From Paractinoplanes toevensis (GTDB lineage Bacteria; Actinomycetota; Actinomycetes; Mycobacteriales; Micromonosporaceae), in assembly GCF_018332695.1 (NCBI RefSeq), contig NZ_BOQN01000091.1, positions 1 through 34,152 on the forward strand: a DNA stretch of 34,152 nt. The letters run 5' to 3'. Positions 7,024-14,163 of the stretch are shown here, piece after piece (the first letter of the stretch is position 1; every line of letters starts with the position of its first letter). The position numbers and the translations under genes were made by a program. The notes below the pieces were generated by a model, which worked only from the letters and a program-made list of their open reading frames with translations, had not been told where the DNA came from and did no database searches.

Positions 7024-8649
7024 CTACTGGCGAGTCCGGCGGCGGCGCACGCCGAGCAGAACCGCGGCCACGCCGGTGACCAGCAGCGCGACGCCACCCA
7101 TCGCCAGACCGCTCACCGCCGGCCCGGTGATCGGGAGTCCACCGGCCTCGCCCGCCGTGTCGTGCGGGACGGTCCGCCGTTCCGGCGCGACCGCGGCCGC
7201 CTCCATCAGACCGAAGGTGAGGTTGAGCGACGCCGAGGCGGGCTTGCCGCCGTAACCGGACTTGCCGCGCGCGCCGACCTGCTCGAGCGACATCGTGATC
7301 GCCGTGGCCCGGGCCGCGATGGCGTGCCCCTTCTTCGCCTTCCGCACCTCGCCGAGCGCGATGCGCACCCGGGTGGATCCGGCGGTGGCCGGGGCTGACT
7401 CCGGTGCCGGCCCGCCGATCGCGGGCGGCATGTTCACCGTGGGCACACCGGGAACGTGCGGCAGCGGCAACGCCGAGCCCGAACCGAGCCCGCCGAGACC
7501 CGAACCGAGCAGCCCGGCCTCCATCGCCTGCCGGTCCGGCCGCAGCGTGAACTCGGCTTGGGCGCCGGCCGCCGACAGCCGCTCGGTGGCGATCCCGTCG
7601 CCGGACACCTCGATCAGCGCCGGCTCGTAGCGCACCTCGCCGCCCTCGGTCGCCGACATCGTCGCGGTCAGCGCCGGCGCCCGCAGCACCCGCACCCGCA
7701 CCCGGCCACCGGCCAGGTCGATCCGGCCGGCGATCACGGTGGCCGAGGCCACCGTCCGCGCGGCCCCGCCGCGTCCCTCCAGCGCCGTGGTGCTCACTCC
7801 GGCAAGCTTTTCCGGTACGCGTACCAGAGCGGTCTCCGCCCCGGCGAGAACGGCCGCGCCGCGCACCGAGGACTGCGAACGTGCCGCCTCCCCGGCCGTG
7901 CTGCCGCAGGCCATCCCGTCGTCCCACCGCGCGTGCGCCGAGACCTCACCGGCGCCGATCTTCAATGGACCGGCCTGACCGCCACCCGTGCTGCGCTTGG
8001 TGGCCTTCGGGTGGGACGGCGGTGCCTGCTGGACGACCGGCTTGGTCCACGACGCGTGGTCGGTGGACTTGCCGTCGAGGATGCGCGCCACGGCCGCCGA
8101 CTTCACCTTGGCCGGACCGATCAGGGCCGTCCGGGCCTCCCCGAGGCCCACCTCGCGAACGGTGACCGTTGCCTCGTCCGCCTCGCCGCCGCCACCCTGA
8201 CCGCCGGTGGCCGACTCCGCGTCCCCGGACTCGACCGGGCTGCTGAACGGCTCGGAGTCGGCGCGGGGGATCACGCCGTGCGGGTCGACCGAGTCGAGGA
8301 CTGCTTTGCCGAGGATGCCGATGCCCTCGCTCAGCGTGTCCGCGTCCTCCCCGTTGTCGGTCGTCGGGTCGATGCCGGCGGCGCCGGTCCCGAGGATCCG
8401 GTCGGCCGCGCCCTTCCCGGCGGATTCCTCGTCGGTGTCCTCGTCCTTGGTCACCGGGCGTTCCTCGCCCCGTTCGGCGGCGTGCATCTCGAGCTTGTCG
8501 ATCCGGAGCGCCTCGGCGCCGGACTGCGCCGCGTAGTTCTCGGTCCGCTCGCACGGCGCCGGCGCGGCCGAAGCGGGCAGTGGCGCGGCGATCGTGCCGG
8601 CAAATCCGAGTACGACGACACTGGCGGCCAGCGACCTTACGGGCGTCAT
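7024..8649 (-). CDS. Secreted LPXTG-type cell-wall-anchored protein, unknown function
   Basis: 541 residues. A signal peptide (MTPVRSLAASVVVLGFAG to a cleavage site near ASA, residue 28) is followed by a long Ala/Gly/Glu-rich exterior region without a recognised domain, an acidic Gly-rich linker, and beta-like stretches such as GRVRVRVLRAPALTATMS. The C-terminus is a complete sorting signal: LPITG near residue 505, a hydrophobic helix, then RRRRTRQ. Sortase would cleave between Thr and Gly and attach the protein to peptidoglycan. No sortase gene lies in the window. Two Cys (residue 33 and in GMACG) could form a disulfide. ATG 8649 is chosen for its GGGAGGA ribosome site; upstream in-frame starts lack one. 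It is divergent from the PSP1 gene. Confidence 0.82.
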   Translation of the reverse strand: MTPVRSLAASVVVLGFAGTIAAPLPASAAPAPCERTENYAAQSGAEALRIDKLEMHAAERGEERPVTKDEDTDEESAGKGAADRILGTGAAGIDPTTDNGEDADTLSEGIGILGKAVLDSVDPHGVIPRADSEPFSSPVESGDAESATGGQGGGGEADEATVTVREVGLGEARTALIGPAKVKSAAVARILDGKSTDHASWTKPVVQQAPPSHPKATKRSTGGGQAGPLKIGAGEVSAHARWDDGMACGSTAGEAARSQSSVRGAAVLAGAETALVRVPEKLAGVSTTALEGRGGAARTVASATVIAGRIDLAGGRVRVRVLRAPALTATMSATEGGEVRYEPALIEVSGDGIATERLSAAGAQAEFTLRPDRQAMEAGLLGSGLGGLGSGSALPLPHVPGVPTVNMPPAIGGPAPESAPATAGSTRVRIALGEVRKAKKGHAIAARATAITMSLEQVGARGKSGYGGKPASASLNLTFGLMEAAAVAPERRTVPHDTAGEAGGLPITGPAVSGLAMGGVALLVTGVAAVLLGVRRRRTRQ

Positions 8650-8734
8650 GGGCAGTTTCCTCCCGAAGTGTTCCGCGATGGAGCGGTGTCTACGGATCTG
8701 CCCAACGAAGGTCGATCTGGGCGGTTGCGATGCA

Positions 8735-8764
8735 TCTATACGACAACCCCAGCGGGTAGTCCAA
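8735..8764 (-). promoter_or_regulatory. Promoter for the LPXTG protein gene
   Basis: On the minus strand TTGGAC (8764-8759) and TATAGA (8740-8735) are separated by 18 bp, a good match to housekeeping -35/-10 boxes. The transcript would start near 8728, leaving about 80 bases of leader before ATG 8649. Confidence 0.6.
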
Positions 8765-8773
8765 AACCGGCAT

Positions 8774-8802
8774 TTGGTGCGGCCGAGCGAGAGTCGTAGT
8801 GT
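8774..8802 (+). promoter_or_regulatory. Leaderless promoter for the PSP1/RicT gene
   Basis: TTGGTG (8774-8779), a 17-bp spacer and TAGTGT (8797-8802) place the start of transcription at or within a base of ATG 8810. This explains the absence of a ribosome site. Confidence 0.6.
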
Positions 8803-8809
8803 GGTCGGC

Positions 8810-9646
8810 ATGGGCATGCTGTGCGCGGTCAGCTTCAACCGGTACGGCCGCCTCTACTACCTCGATCCGGGTGAGTTCTCACCGCAGGTCGGCGACCGGG
8901 TGCTGGTGCCGACCGACGACGGCCCCGAGGTGGCGGAGTGCGTCTGGGCGGCGCAGTGGGTGGAGGAAGAGACGGCCGCCTTCCCCAAGGTCGCGGGTCT
9001 GGCCGGCGACGACGACCTGCGCCGCGACGACCTGTTGCGCAAGCGCAAGGCCGAGGCCAAGGTCGCCGCCAAGAAACTGATCAAGGCGCATGAGCTGCCG
9101 ATGAAGGTGGTCGCCGTCGACCACGTGCTGGACCAGGCCGGTTCCGGCGGCCCGCGCACCACGATCTACTTCACCGCACCGCACCGGGTCGACTTCCGCT
9201 CGCTCGTGCGCGACCTGGGCGCGACCCTGCACTGCCGGGTCGAGCTGCGCCAGCTGTCGGCCCGCGACTCGGCCCGGGTGCAGGGCGGCATCGGCTCGTG
9301 CGGCCGCGACCTGTGCTGCGCCACCTTCCTCACCGACTTCGAGCCGGTCACGATCCGGATGGCGAAAGATCAGGACCTGCCGCTCAACCCGCTGCGCATC
9401 TCGGGTGCCTGCGGCCGCCTCATGTGCTGCCTGAAATACGAACACCCGCTGTACCAGAAATTCCAGGCCACCGCCCCCGCCGTCGGCACCCGGGTCACCA
9501 CCCCGACCGGTGACGGCCGCGTGGTGGCGCACAGCGTGCCCCGTGACGAGGTCGTGGTGCGGATGGACGCCGACGGTTCGCGCTGCTCCTGCAGCCGCGC
9601 CTCGGTCTGCGGCCCGCGGCAGTCCCACGAGGAGCGTTACGCCTAG
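8810..9646 (+). CDS. PSP1 / RicT-like regulatory iron-sulfur protein
   Basis: 278 residues. The PSP1 C-terminal domain is recognised by TTIYFTAPHRVDFRSLVRDL, the cysteine clusters CGRDLCC and CGRLMCC and the intervening RMAKDQDLPLNPLRISG. In Bacillus, RicT (YaaT) of this family forms an Fe-S-containing complex affecting RNA processing and development; a related role here is inference. A further Cys-rich ending (CSCSRASVCG) is present. ATG 8810 is favoured because a promoter places the transcript start there; ATG 8816 is two codons later, and the frame is open further upstream without support. It ends inside a bidirectional terminator shared with the convergent phosphoesterase gene. Confidence 0.87.
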   Translation: MGMLCAVSFNRYGRLYYLDPGEFSPQVGDRVLVPTDDGPEVAECVWAAQWVEEETAAFPKVAGLAGDDDLRRDDLLRKRKAEAKVAAKKLIKAHELPMKVVAVDHVLDQAGSGGPRTTIYFTAPHRVDFRSLVRDLGATLHCRVELRQLSARDSARVQGGIGSCGRDLCCATFLTDFEPVTIRMAKDQDLPLNPLRISGACGRLMCCLKYEHPLYQKFQATAPAVGTRVTTPTGDGRVVAHSVPRDEVVVRMDADGSRCSCSRASVCGPRQSHEERYA

Positions 9647-9671
9647 GGCCTGTCCTGCCGACAGGCCCTAG
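9643..9671. terminator. Bidirectional terminator containing both stop codons
   Basis: CTAGGGCCTGTC (9643-9654) and GACAGGCCCTAG (9660-9671) form a perfect 12-bp stem with a CTGCC loop. The TAG stop of the PSP1 gene (9644-9646) and the TAG stop of the convergent phosphoesterase gene (9670-9668) both lie within the stem. Confidence 0.8.
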
Positions 9672-11389
9672 CGCACCACGATCGGCGGCTCGATGCGGCG
9701 GGCCACCAGCGGCTCGTCGGGTTTCAGCCACGAACTGTGCTGGGAGCCGTCGGGGTCGGCCGACCACTTGCGGGAGATCTTGTCGATGCCGATCGGGTGG
9801 ATGGTGAGCGTGCCGTCGGCGGCGATGTGCAGTCGCAGGAAGCTCTTGGCGTCCTCGATGCCCTGGCCCGCGAACAGCTCGTTGACGTTCACGTCGAACA
9901 TCCCGGCGATCAGCAGGTAGAGCGCGCACACCTGGGTCGACAGGAACCCGGCGACCGGCCAGTAGACGACGGCGGCCACCACGAGCGGCCCCGGCCAGGC
10001 CCAGTCGTGCACCGGCAGGTTGAGCCACAGCCAGGCGCCGAGGACGGCCAGGCCGACCTGGGCGAAGCCGTGGGTCAGCCCGAACAGCCAGTGCCGGGTG
10101 TGGTGGGCCAGGGACGCCCCGGGCGGCTTCGCGAACATCACCGTTCCGGCCATGATGAGCACCAGCATCAGGCTGAGCGGGATCGTGAACAGCCGCTGGA
10201 TGTTGCCCCCCTGACTGGCCGCGCCGGCCATGGCCAGCATCGTGAGCATCTGGATCAGGCCCAGCATGGTGACGAAGCCGGGGTTGCGGGTCGGCACCCG
10301 GTGGAAGACTCCCCAACTCATCCGCCTCGAGGCGGCCTTGTCGGGGAAGCAGGAGCGCAGACCATAGGTGCGGCTGCGGCTCTTGTTGCGGGTCAGCGTC
10401 TCCTCGGGCGGCACCGTGATCTGCTCGGGCAGTTGGTGGGTGGCAAGAAGGTAGGCGCCACCGCCCCCGCAGGTGATCAGCTCCCGGTCCTCCCCGCTGT
10501 AGCGGGCGTAGTGGTGCAGGTCGCCGGAGACCAGCACCCGCACGTTCGCCCCGGTGGGCGCCAGGATCATCCGGATCAGGTAGTCGATCGCGTCGTAGGT
10601 CTCCGGGTCCTCGGCCGCCTTCACCCACTTCGGCGACGGGGTCATCAGGATGATCCGGTCCTGCGGGCCGACGTTCTTCGCGGCCTCCTCGAAATACAGC
10701 AGCTGGGGGTCGTCGATGTAGGCCCCGAACTGCTCGTCCATCGCGAACAGCCACCAGTCGCCGGGTAGCTTCACGGCGAAGTAGGACCGGCGCTGCTGGG
10801 TGCGCCAGCCACCGATGTGGCCGTCCTTACGGCGGGCGAACAGGCGCAGGAACGCGGTGAGACCGTCGTACCAATCGTGGTTGCCGGGCAGCGCGAACAG
10901 GGTGGGGCGGAGCCGTCCGGCCGGGGGCTCGGGCAGGGCCGCGCGGTAGGGGCCCTTCATCCGGCTCTCGTAGCCGTCGCCGCTGGCCAGCGGATAGACC
11001 TGGTCGCCGCCCATCAGCAGCACCCGGCCGCGGGGCAGCTCGGCACCGTCGACGGTGAGCCGGTCCTGGGCGAGCAGCCACGCCACCGAATAGGTCGCGT
11101 GGAAGCCGTCGCCCAGGTCGGCCACGTAGTCGAGCCACATCTCGCCGTCCTCGGTGACGGACTGGTCGAACCAGGAGCCGTCCAGCGAGTTCTGCAGCTC
11201 GCGCTTGTCGAGGTAGGCCCCGAAGAGGATGGCCAGCAGGGTGCGCACGCCCGTGCTGAGCAGGAGCAGCGGCGCCAGCCAGCCGACCGGGCGCTGCGGT
11301 GTGAAGCCGAGCTCCTTCGGGTCCATGCTGCTGGGGCGGGGAGGTGCGACGCGCTCCGCCTCGGCGGACGGGGAGTGATCGACAGTCAC
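9668..11389 (-). CDS. Membrane-associated metallophosphoesterase
   Basis: 573 residues. An N-terminal hydrophobic segment (WLAPLLLLSTGVRTLLAILFGAY) precedes a calcineurin-like phosphoesterase domain with metal-ligand motifs DLGDGFH, GGDQVYP, GNHDWYD and SGDLHHY. After about residue 365 come four or five membrane segments, including GLIQMLTMLAMAG and LFTIPLSLMLVLIMAGTVMF. A soluble C-terminal tail carries residues ADGTLTIHPIGIDKI. The enzyme domain would hydrolyse a phosphate ester or diester at the membrane; substrate unknown. GTG 11389 is preceded by TACTGT (11402-11397) at 7 bases, suggesting a leaderless mRNA. A terminator shared with the PSP1 gene ends it. Confidence 0.85.
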   Translation of the reverse strand: MTVDHSPSAEAERVAPPRPSSMDPKELGFTPQRPVGWLAPLLLLSTGVRTLLAILFGAYLDKRELQNSLDGSWFDQSVTEDGEMWLDYVADLGDGFHATYSVAWLLAQDRLTVDGAELPRGRVLLMGGDQVYPLASGDGYESRMKGPYRAALPEPPAGRLRPTLFALPGNHDWYDGLTAFLRLFARRKDGHIGGWRTQQRRSYFAVKLPGDWWLFAMDEQFGAYIDDPQLLYFEEAAKNVGPQDRIILMTPSPKWVKAAEDPETYDAIDYLIRMILAPTGANVRVLVSGDLHHYARYSGEDRELITCGGGGAYLLATHQLPEQITVPPEETLTRNKSRSRTYGLRSCFPDKAASRRMSWGVFHRVPTRNPGFVTMLGLIQMLTMLAMAGAASQGGNIQRLFTIPLSLMLVLIMAGTVMFAKPPGASLAHHTRHWLFGLTHGFAQVGLAVLGAWLWLNLPVHDWAWPGPLVVAAVVYWPVAGFLSTQVCALYLLIAGMFDVNVNELFAGQGIEDAKSFLRLHIAADGTLTIHPIGIDKISRKWSADPDGSQHSSWLKPDEPLVARRIEPPIVVR

Positions 11390-11460
11390 TCATGGCACAG
11401 TAGTCCCGGGGTCCGACAGAACCCAGCGGGGTGCATACCGTACACTTATCCCTCGTTGCC

Positions 11461-11534
11461 GCCTTAGCTCAGTCGGCTAGAGCGACGCACTCGTAATGCG
11501 TAGGTCGACGGTTCGATTCCGTCAGGCGGCTCAG
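11461..11534 (+). tRNA. tRNA-Thr (anticodon CGU)
   Basis: A full cloverleaf of 74 bases. The acceptor stem is GCCGCCT paired with AGGCGGC, with discriminator T. The D arm contains TAGCTCAGTCGGCTAGAGC. The anticodon stem ACGCA/TGCGT encloses CTCGTAA, giving anticodon CGT for codon ACG. The T arm contains GGTTCGATTCC. CCA is not encoded. TACACT at 11441-11446 could be its -10 box. Confidence 0.95.
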
Positions 11535-11539
11535 TAAGA

Positions 11540-11577
11540 AACCCCAGGCCAGAAGGCCTGGGGTTTCTGTTTTCCGG
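11540..11577 (+). terminator. Intrinsic terminator of tRNA-Thr
   Basis: AGAAACCCCAGGCC (11540-11553) and GGCCTGGGGTTTCT (11558-11571) form a perfect 14-bp stem with an AGAA loop, followed by GTTTT. It also faces the convergent DJ-1 gene that ends at 11583. Confidence 0.9.
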
Positions 11578-11582
11578 TCGCG

Positions 11583-12122
11583 TCAGCCGGCGATGCGATC
11601 GACCATCGCCGCGCAGAAGGCCGGGAGGTCGTCGGGCTTACGGCTGGTGACCAGCCGGTCGTCCACGAAGACCTCCTGATCGACCCAGGTGGCGCCGGCG
11701 TTGGCCAGATCGGTGCGCAGACTCGGCCAGCTCGTCATGGTGCGGCCGTTGACCACACCGGCCTCGATCAGGGTCCAGGGGCCGTGGCAGATGGCCGCGA
11801 CGGTCTTGTCGGCGGTGAAGAAATCACGGACGAAGCGGACCGCGTCGGGGTCCGCGCGCAGGAAGTCGGGGTTGGCCACGCCGCCGGGCAACACGAGGGC
11901 GTCGTAGTCGGCGGCGTCGGCCTCGCGGACCGTGCGGTCGACGTGGTGAGTGCCGGCCTTGTCCATGTGGTTGACGGCCTGGATGTCGCCGTCCTTGAGG
12001 GAGATCAGTTCGGCGGTGCCGCCGGCCGCCTCGACGGCCTTGCGGGGTTCGGTGTACTCGACCTCTTCCACCCCGTCGGTGGCCAGGAACGCTATCCGTT
12101 TGCCCTGAAGCTGGGTGCTCAT
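11583..12122 (-). CDS. DJ-1/PfpI family type 1 glutamine amidotransferase-like protein
   Basis: 179 residues, typical of the PfpI group. Strand one reads RIAFLATDGVEEVEYTEP with the conserved Glu. The nucleophile elbow is AAICHGPWTLIEA with Cys at about residue 112. PSLRTDLANAGATWVDQEVFVDDRLVTSRKPDDLPAF is the standard C-terminal half. Members act as deglycase/chaperone-like stress proteins or proteases; which applies here is not visible. ATG 12122 is chosen because GGAAGGGG lies just upstream and MSTQLQGKRIAFL starts the conserved fold; the frame is open further upstream without a ribosome site. The DUF2231 membrane gene lies 55 bp upstream on the same strand, so the two may be co-transcribed. 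Confidence 0.88.
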   Translation of the reverse strand: MSTQLQGKRIAFLATDGVEEVEYTEPRKAVEAAGGTAELISLKDGDIQAVNHMDKAGTHHVDRTVREADAADYDALVLPGGVANPDFLRADPDAVRFVRDFFTADKTVAAICHGPWTLIEAGVVNGRTMTSWPSLRTDLANAGATWVDQEVFVDDRLVTSRKPDDLPAFCAAMVDRIAG

Positions 12123-12177
12123 CGTGTCAGCCCCTTCCGTTCCCCTTGGCGTTCCCGGGCGGGCTGACCGCAAACCA

Positions 12178-12636
12178 TCAGTAGCCGCGGTTGCCCACGG
12201 CGGCTTTGGCAAATGCCGGGGTGCGCCCGTTGGCGAGTTCGCCGCTGAACCAGGCACCGAAGCCGGAGATCGTCAGGGCGAGCAGCTCGATGAGGAACAG
12301 GCCGACGCCGGCGGCGCGGTCGGGTGCGCCGACCCGAACCATGAGGATGACGGCGAACAGGAACAGCACGCCCATGTTGAGCAGGGCACGCAGGACGCCG
12401 ATGCGTTTCGCGACCGGACGGCGCACGAACGCCGTGTCGATCGCCCCGGCCAGCATCGCCAGGAATCCGCCGACCAGGCCGGCGACGACGTTCCAGTAGG
12501 CCAGCGTGCCGAGGATGCCGGGGCCACCGGCGAGGTTCGCCAGATCGAAGATCACGGCCATCGAGAAGAGACCGAGCGGGAACATCACGAGGATCGGTTG
12601 CACCGCTTGACCCGCGATGCTCAGGCGGCTCTCCAT
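12178..12636 (-). CDS. DUF2231 family membrane protein
   Basis: 152 residues. It begins MESRLSIAGQAVQPILVMFPLGLFSMAVIFDL, close to the DUF2231 pattern (short N-terminus, xxHPxHPxLVxFPxGL), although His is replaced by Gln in this copy. Four hydrophobic segments are visible, near residues 14-33, 43-65, 82-101 and 110-128. Function of the family is unknown; it is often linked to stress or redox loci. ATG 12636 has AGAAGGG upstream. It is likely the first gene of a unit with the DJ-1 protein. Confidence 0.75.
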   Translation of the reverse strand: MESRLSIAGQAVQPILVMFPLGLFSMAVIFDLANLAGGPGILGTLAYWNVVAGLVGGFLAMLAGAIDTAFVRRPVAKRIGVLRALLNMGVLFLFAVILMVRVGAPDRAAGVGLFLIELLALTISGFGAWFSGELANGRTPAFAKAAVGNRGY

Positions 12637-12837
12637 GCGGTCATCGCCCTTCTACCTGCGAATATTGAAGATTTGTCCTGTCTCGTCGCAGTTGGCCTAC
12701 CCGGGGCGTACATGAATGAAACGCCACACGGCGGTCAGGGTGACGGACAGCACCGGACGGGTACGGCCTACACGCAATCTGCAACCTGGCAGATTGAGTA
12801 GTGGCGGACTGCCTGCTGGCATGTTCTACTACCAGTA
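12637..12837. other. Intergenic stretch between DUF2231 and the first DUF6232-like leader
   Basis: No gene is supported here. It must hold the minus-strand promoter of the DUF2231 gene, where an AATATT is visible near 12661, and the plus-strand promoter of the DUF6232-like gene. Neither has a convincing -35/-10 pair by eye. Confidence 0.4.
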
Positions 12838-12944
12838 GGGCGGAGTTCGGAAGAGGGATCAGTACAGCGGCACCCGGCGGCAACCGGGTGCCGTTGTCGC
12901 CTCCAAGCTCCGTCAGAGCGAGGCGGGGAATTCTCTCTGCGCCA
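12838..12944 (+). ncRNA. Candidate cis-regulatory RNA leader, copy 1
   Basis: GGGCGGAGTTCGGA (12838-12851) is followed by a perfect 10-bp stem CGGCACCCGG/CCGGGTGCCG (12868-12877/12884-12893) with loop CGGCAA. Next comes the block ATTCTCTCTGCGCCA (12930-12944). The same blocks in the same order, with a different stem but the same loop, precede the next gene at 13393-13507. It ends about 54 bases before the start codon. It matches no riboswitch class that I recognise. Confidence 0.5.
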
Positions 12945-12997
12945 ATGGTGGCTCGCCTTTCCCGCTTCTCGCAAGGAGAACCGGAAGGGAGTTCGTC

Positions 12998-13303
12998 ATG
13001 CGTCTCTACTACCGTGGGCGCGAAGCATTGGTGACCAGCGAACTCTTCGTTCGGCGCACGCCGAGTCCACGCGAGTTCGCGATCCGCGGGCTGCGCAACG
13101 TTCGCATCGCCGTGCCGGGCCGTGTCGTCGAGGTCCTGTTCCGTCCCCAGTTGAGCACACGCGAGTGGGCACTGTGGGCGGATTACCACGGACGGTCCAT
13201 CACTCTGTACACCTCACCGGACGAACGGGTGTTCAACCAGGTCGCCCGGGCCCTTCGGCGTGCCCTGGAAGAGTGCGAACCATGGGATCGACAGGCAGCC
13301 TGA
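12998..13303 (+). CDS. DUF6232-like small protein, soluble paralogue
   Basis: 101 residues. The N-terminus MRLYYRGREALVTSELFV and the C-terminus SITLYTSPDERVFNQVARALRRALE match the two ends of the membrane paralogue encoded immediately downstream. The two transmembrane helices that separate these parts there are missing here. The arrangement resembles actinomycete DUF6232 proteins; function unknown. ATG 12998 follows AAGGGAG with 6 bases spacing. It lies behind a structured leader (12838-12944). Third-position GC is slightly lower than in the surrounding genes, compatible with accessory origin. Confidence 0.6.
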   Translation: MRLYYRGREALVTSELFVRRTPSPREFAIRGLRNVRIAVPGRVVEVLFRPQLSTREWALWADYHGRSITLYTSPDERVFNQVARALRRALEECEPWDRQAA

Positions 13304-13392
13304 GCAGCGTAAAGAGCTAATGTGCCAACTAGCAGGTTGAGGGGTAGCCAGCCGACAGTTAGCCATGGTGTACTCGTTACAGACAGTCCGGA

Positions 13393-13507
13393 GGGCGGAG
13401 TTCGAAGGGGAGCAGTAAGAGCGGCGTTTCGGCGGCAACCGAGCGCCGCTTTTCCCTCTTCGACATCGTTTGGTCCGGGCTCGCGAGTCGGGATTCTCTC
13501 TGCGCCA
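13393..13507 (+). ncRNA. Candidate cis-regulatory RNA leader, copy 2
   Basis: GGGCGGAGTTCG (13393-13404), then a hairpin with arms GCGGCGTTTCGG (13421-13432) and CCGAGCGCCGC (13439-13449), loop CGGCAA, followed by TTTT. Next comes the identical block ATTCTCTCTGCGCCA (13493-13507). The stem differs from copy 1 at many positions yet stays paired. The U-run after this hairpin would allow it to act as an attenuator. Confidence 0.5.
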
Positions 13508-13547
13508 TCGCGACCTTCCCTTCTCGCCCAGTGTCGAGGGAGTGGAC

Positions 13548-13991
13548 ATGCGCGTTTTCTACCGAGGCCACGACGCAGTGATCACCGAGACCCAATTTCT
13601 CTGGCTGACCGGCACGCTCCGCGCGTTCGATATCGCGCACCTGCACCAGGTTCGCGTCATCCGGCGCGATGTGAAAATCGCCGGCCCCCGCCCGGAGGTC
13701 GTCGCCTCGGCCGTGCTGGCCGCCGCCGGCATCGGGGTGAGCGCGATGTTCGTCGACGCACTCCTGGTCCGTCTGTCACTCGCCGGTGTCGCTGTGGCGA
13801 TGGTGGCGATCGCCACATTCCGCCGACGGGCCGTGCCCTCCTGGGAGATCAGAGCCATCCACCGAGGCCGCGAGGTGACCGTCTACTCGACTCGTGATCT
13901 CACGATGTTCAACCAGGTCAAGCGCGGTCTGAAGAGGTCTTTGGAGAACGTCGGCGCAGCCCGCTATCGGTCGCACGCGGCAGCCGCATGA
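13548..13991 (+). CDS. DUF6232-like membrane protein
   Basis: 147 residues. The N-terminus MRVFYRGHDAVITETQF is followed by two membrane helices at about residues 51-69 and 72-91. The C-terminal cytosolic part is WEIRAIHRGREVTVYSTRDLTMFNQVKRGLKRSLE. The ends align with the soluble paralogue upstream. The architecture fits DUF6232; function unknown. ATG 13548 has GAGGGAG upstream; the frame is open further upstream but conserved sequence starts here. It is preceded by the second copy of the structured leader, so the gene and leader were duplicated together. Confidence 0.65.
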   Translation: MRVFYRGHDAVITETQFLWLTGTLRAFDIAHLHQVRVIRRDVKIAGPRPEVVASAVLAAAGIGVSAMFVDALLVRLSLAGVAVAMVAIATFRRRAVPSWEIRAIHRGREVTVYSTRDLTMFNQVKRGLKRSLENVGAARYRSHAAAA

Positions 13992-14085
13992 CGATCACCA
14001 CGAGGAATCGTGGCGTGACTCATCTCGTTTTGAGAAACACCAGGTAAGCGCTTCGTCGTTTTGGTAGGACAGTGGATAGCATGTT

Positions 14086-14125
14086 GCCACCTCGCCGACG
14101 GCCGCTTGGCAGTCAGCGAGGTGGC
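14086..14125 (+). promoter_or_regulatory. Inverted repeat upstream of the HTH-DUF5753 gene
   Basis: GCCACCTCGC (14086-14095) and GCGAGGTGGC (14116-14125) are perfect inverted copies around a 20-base loop, ending 38 bases before the start codon. TAGCAT (14077-14082) just upstream could be a -10 box. It could be an operator or a leader hairpin. Confidence 0.4.
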
Positions 14126-14163
14126 GTCTTGCCCCGACCGACTCCGAAGGATTACAAGAGACC

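Noticed and set aside
12641..13189. 182-residue minus-strand frame opposite the first DUF6232-like gene
   Set aside because: Codon use is not gene-like, it runs through the structured leader, and no ribosome site is visible.
12838..13507. Known riboswitch (cobalamin, SAM, TPP, ydaO or similar)
   Set aside because: None of the conserved cores of these classes is visible. The downstream genes are not metabolic or transport genes of those regulons.
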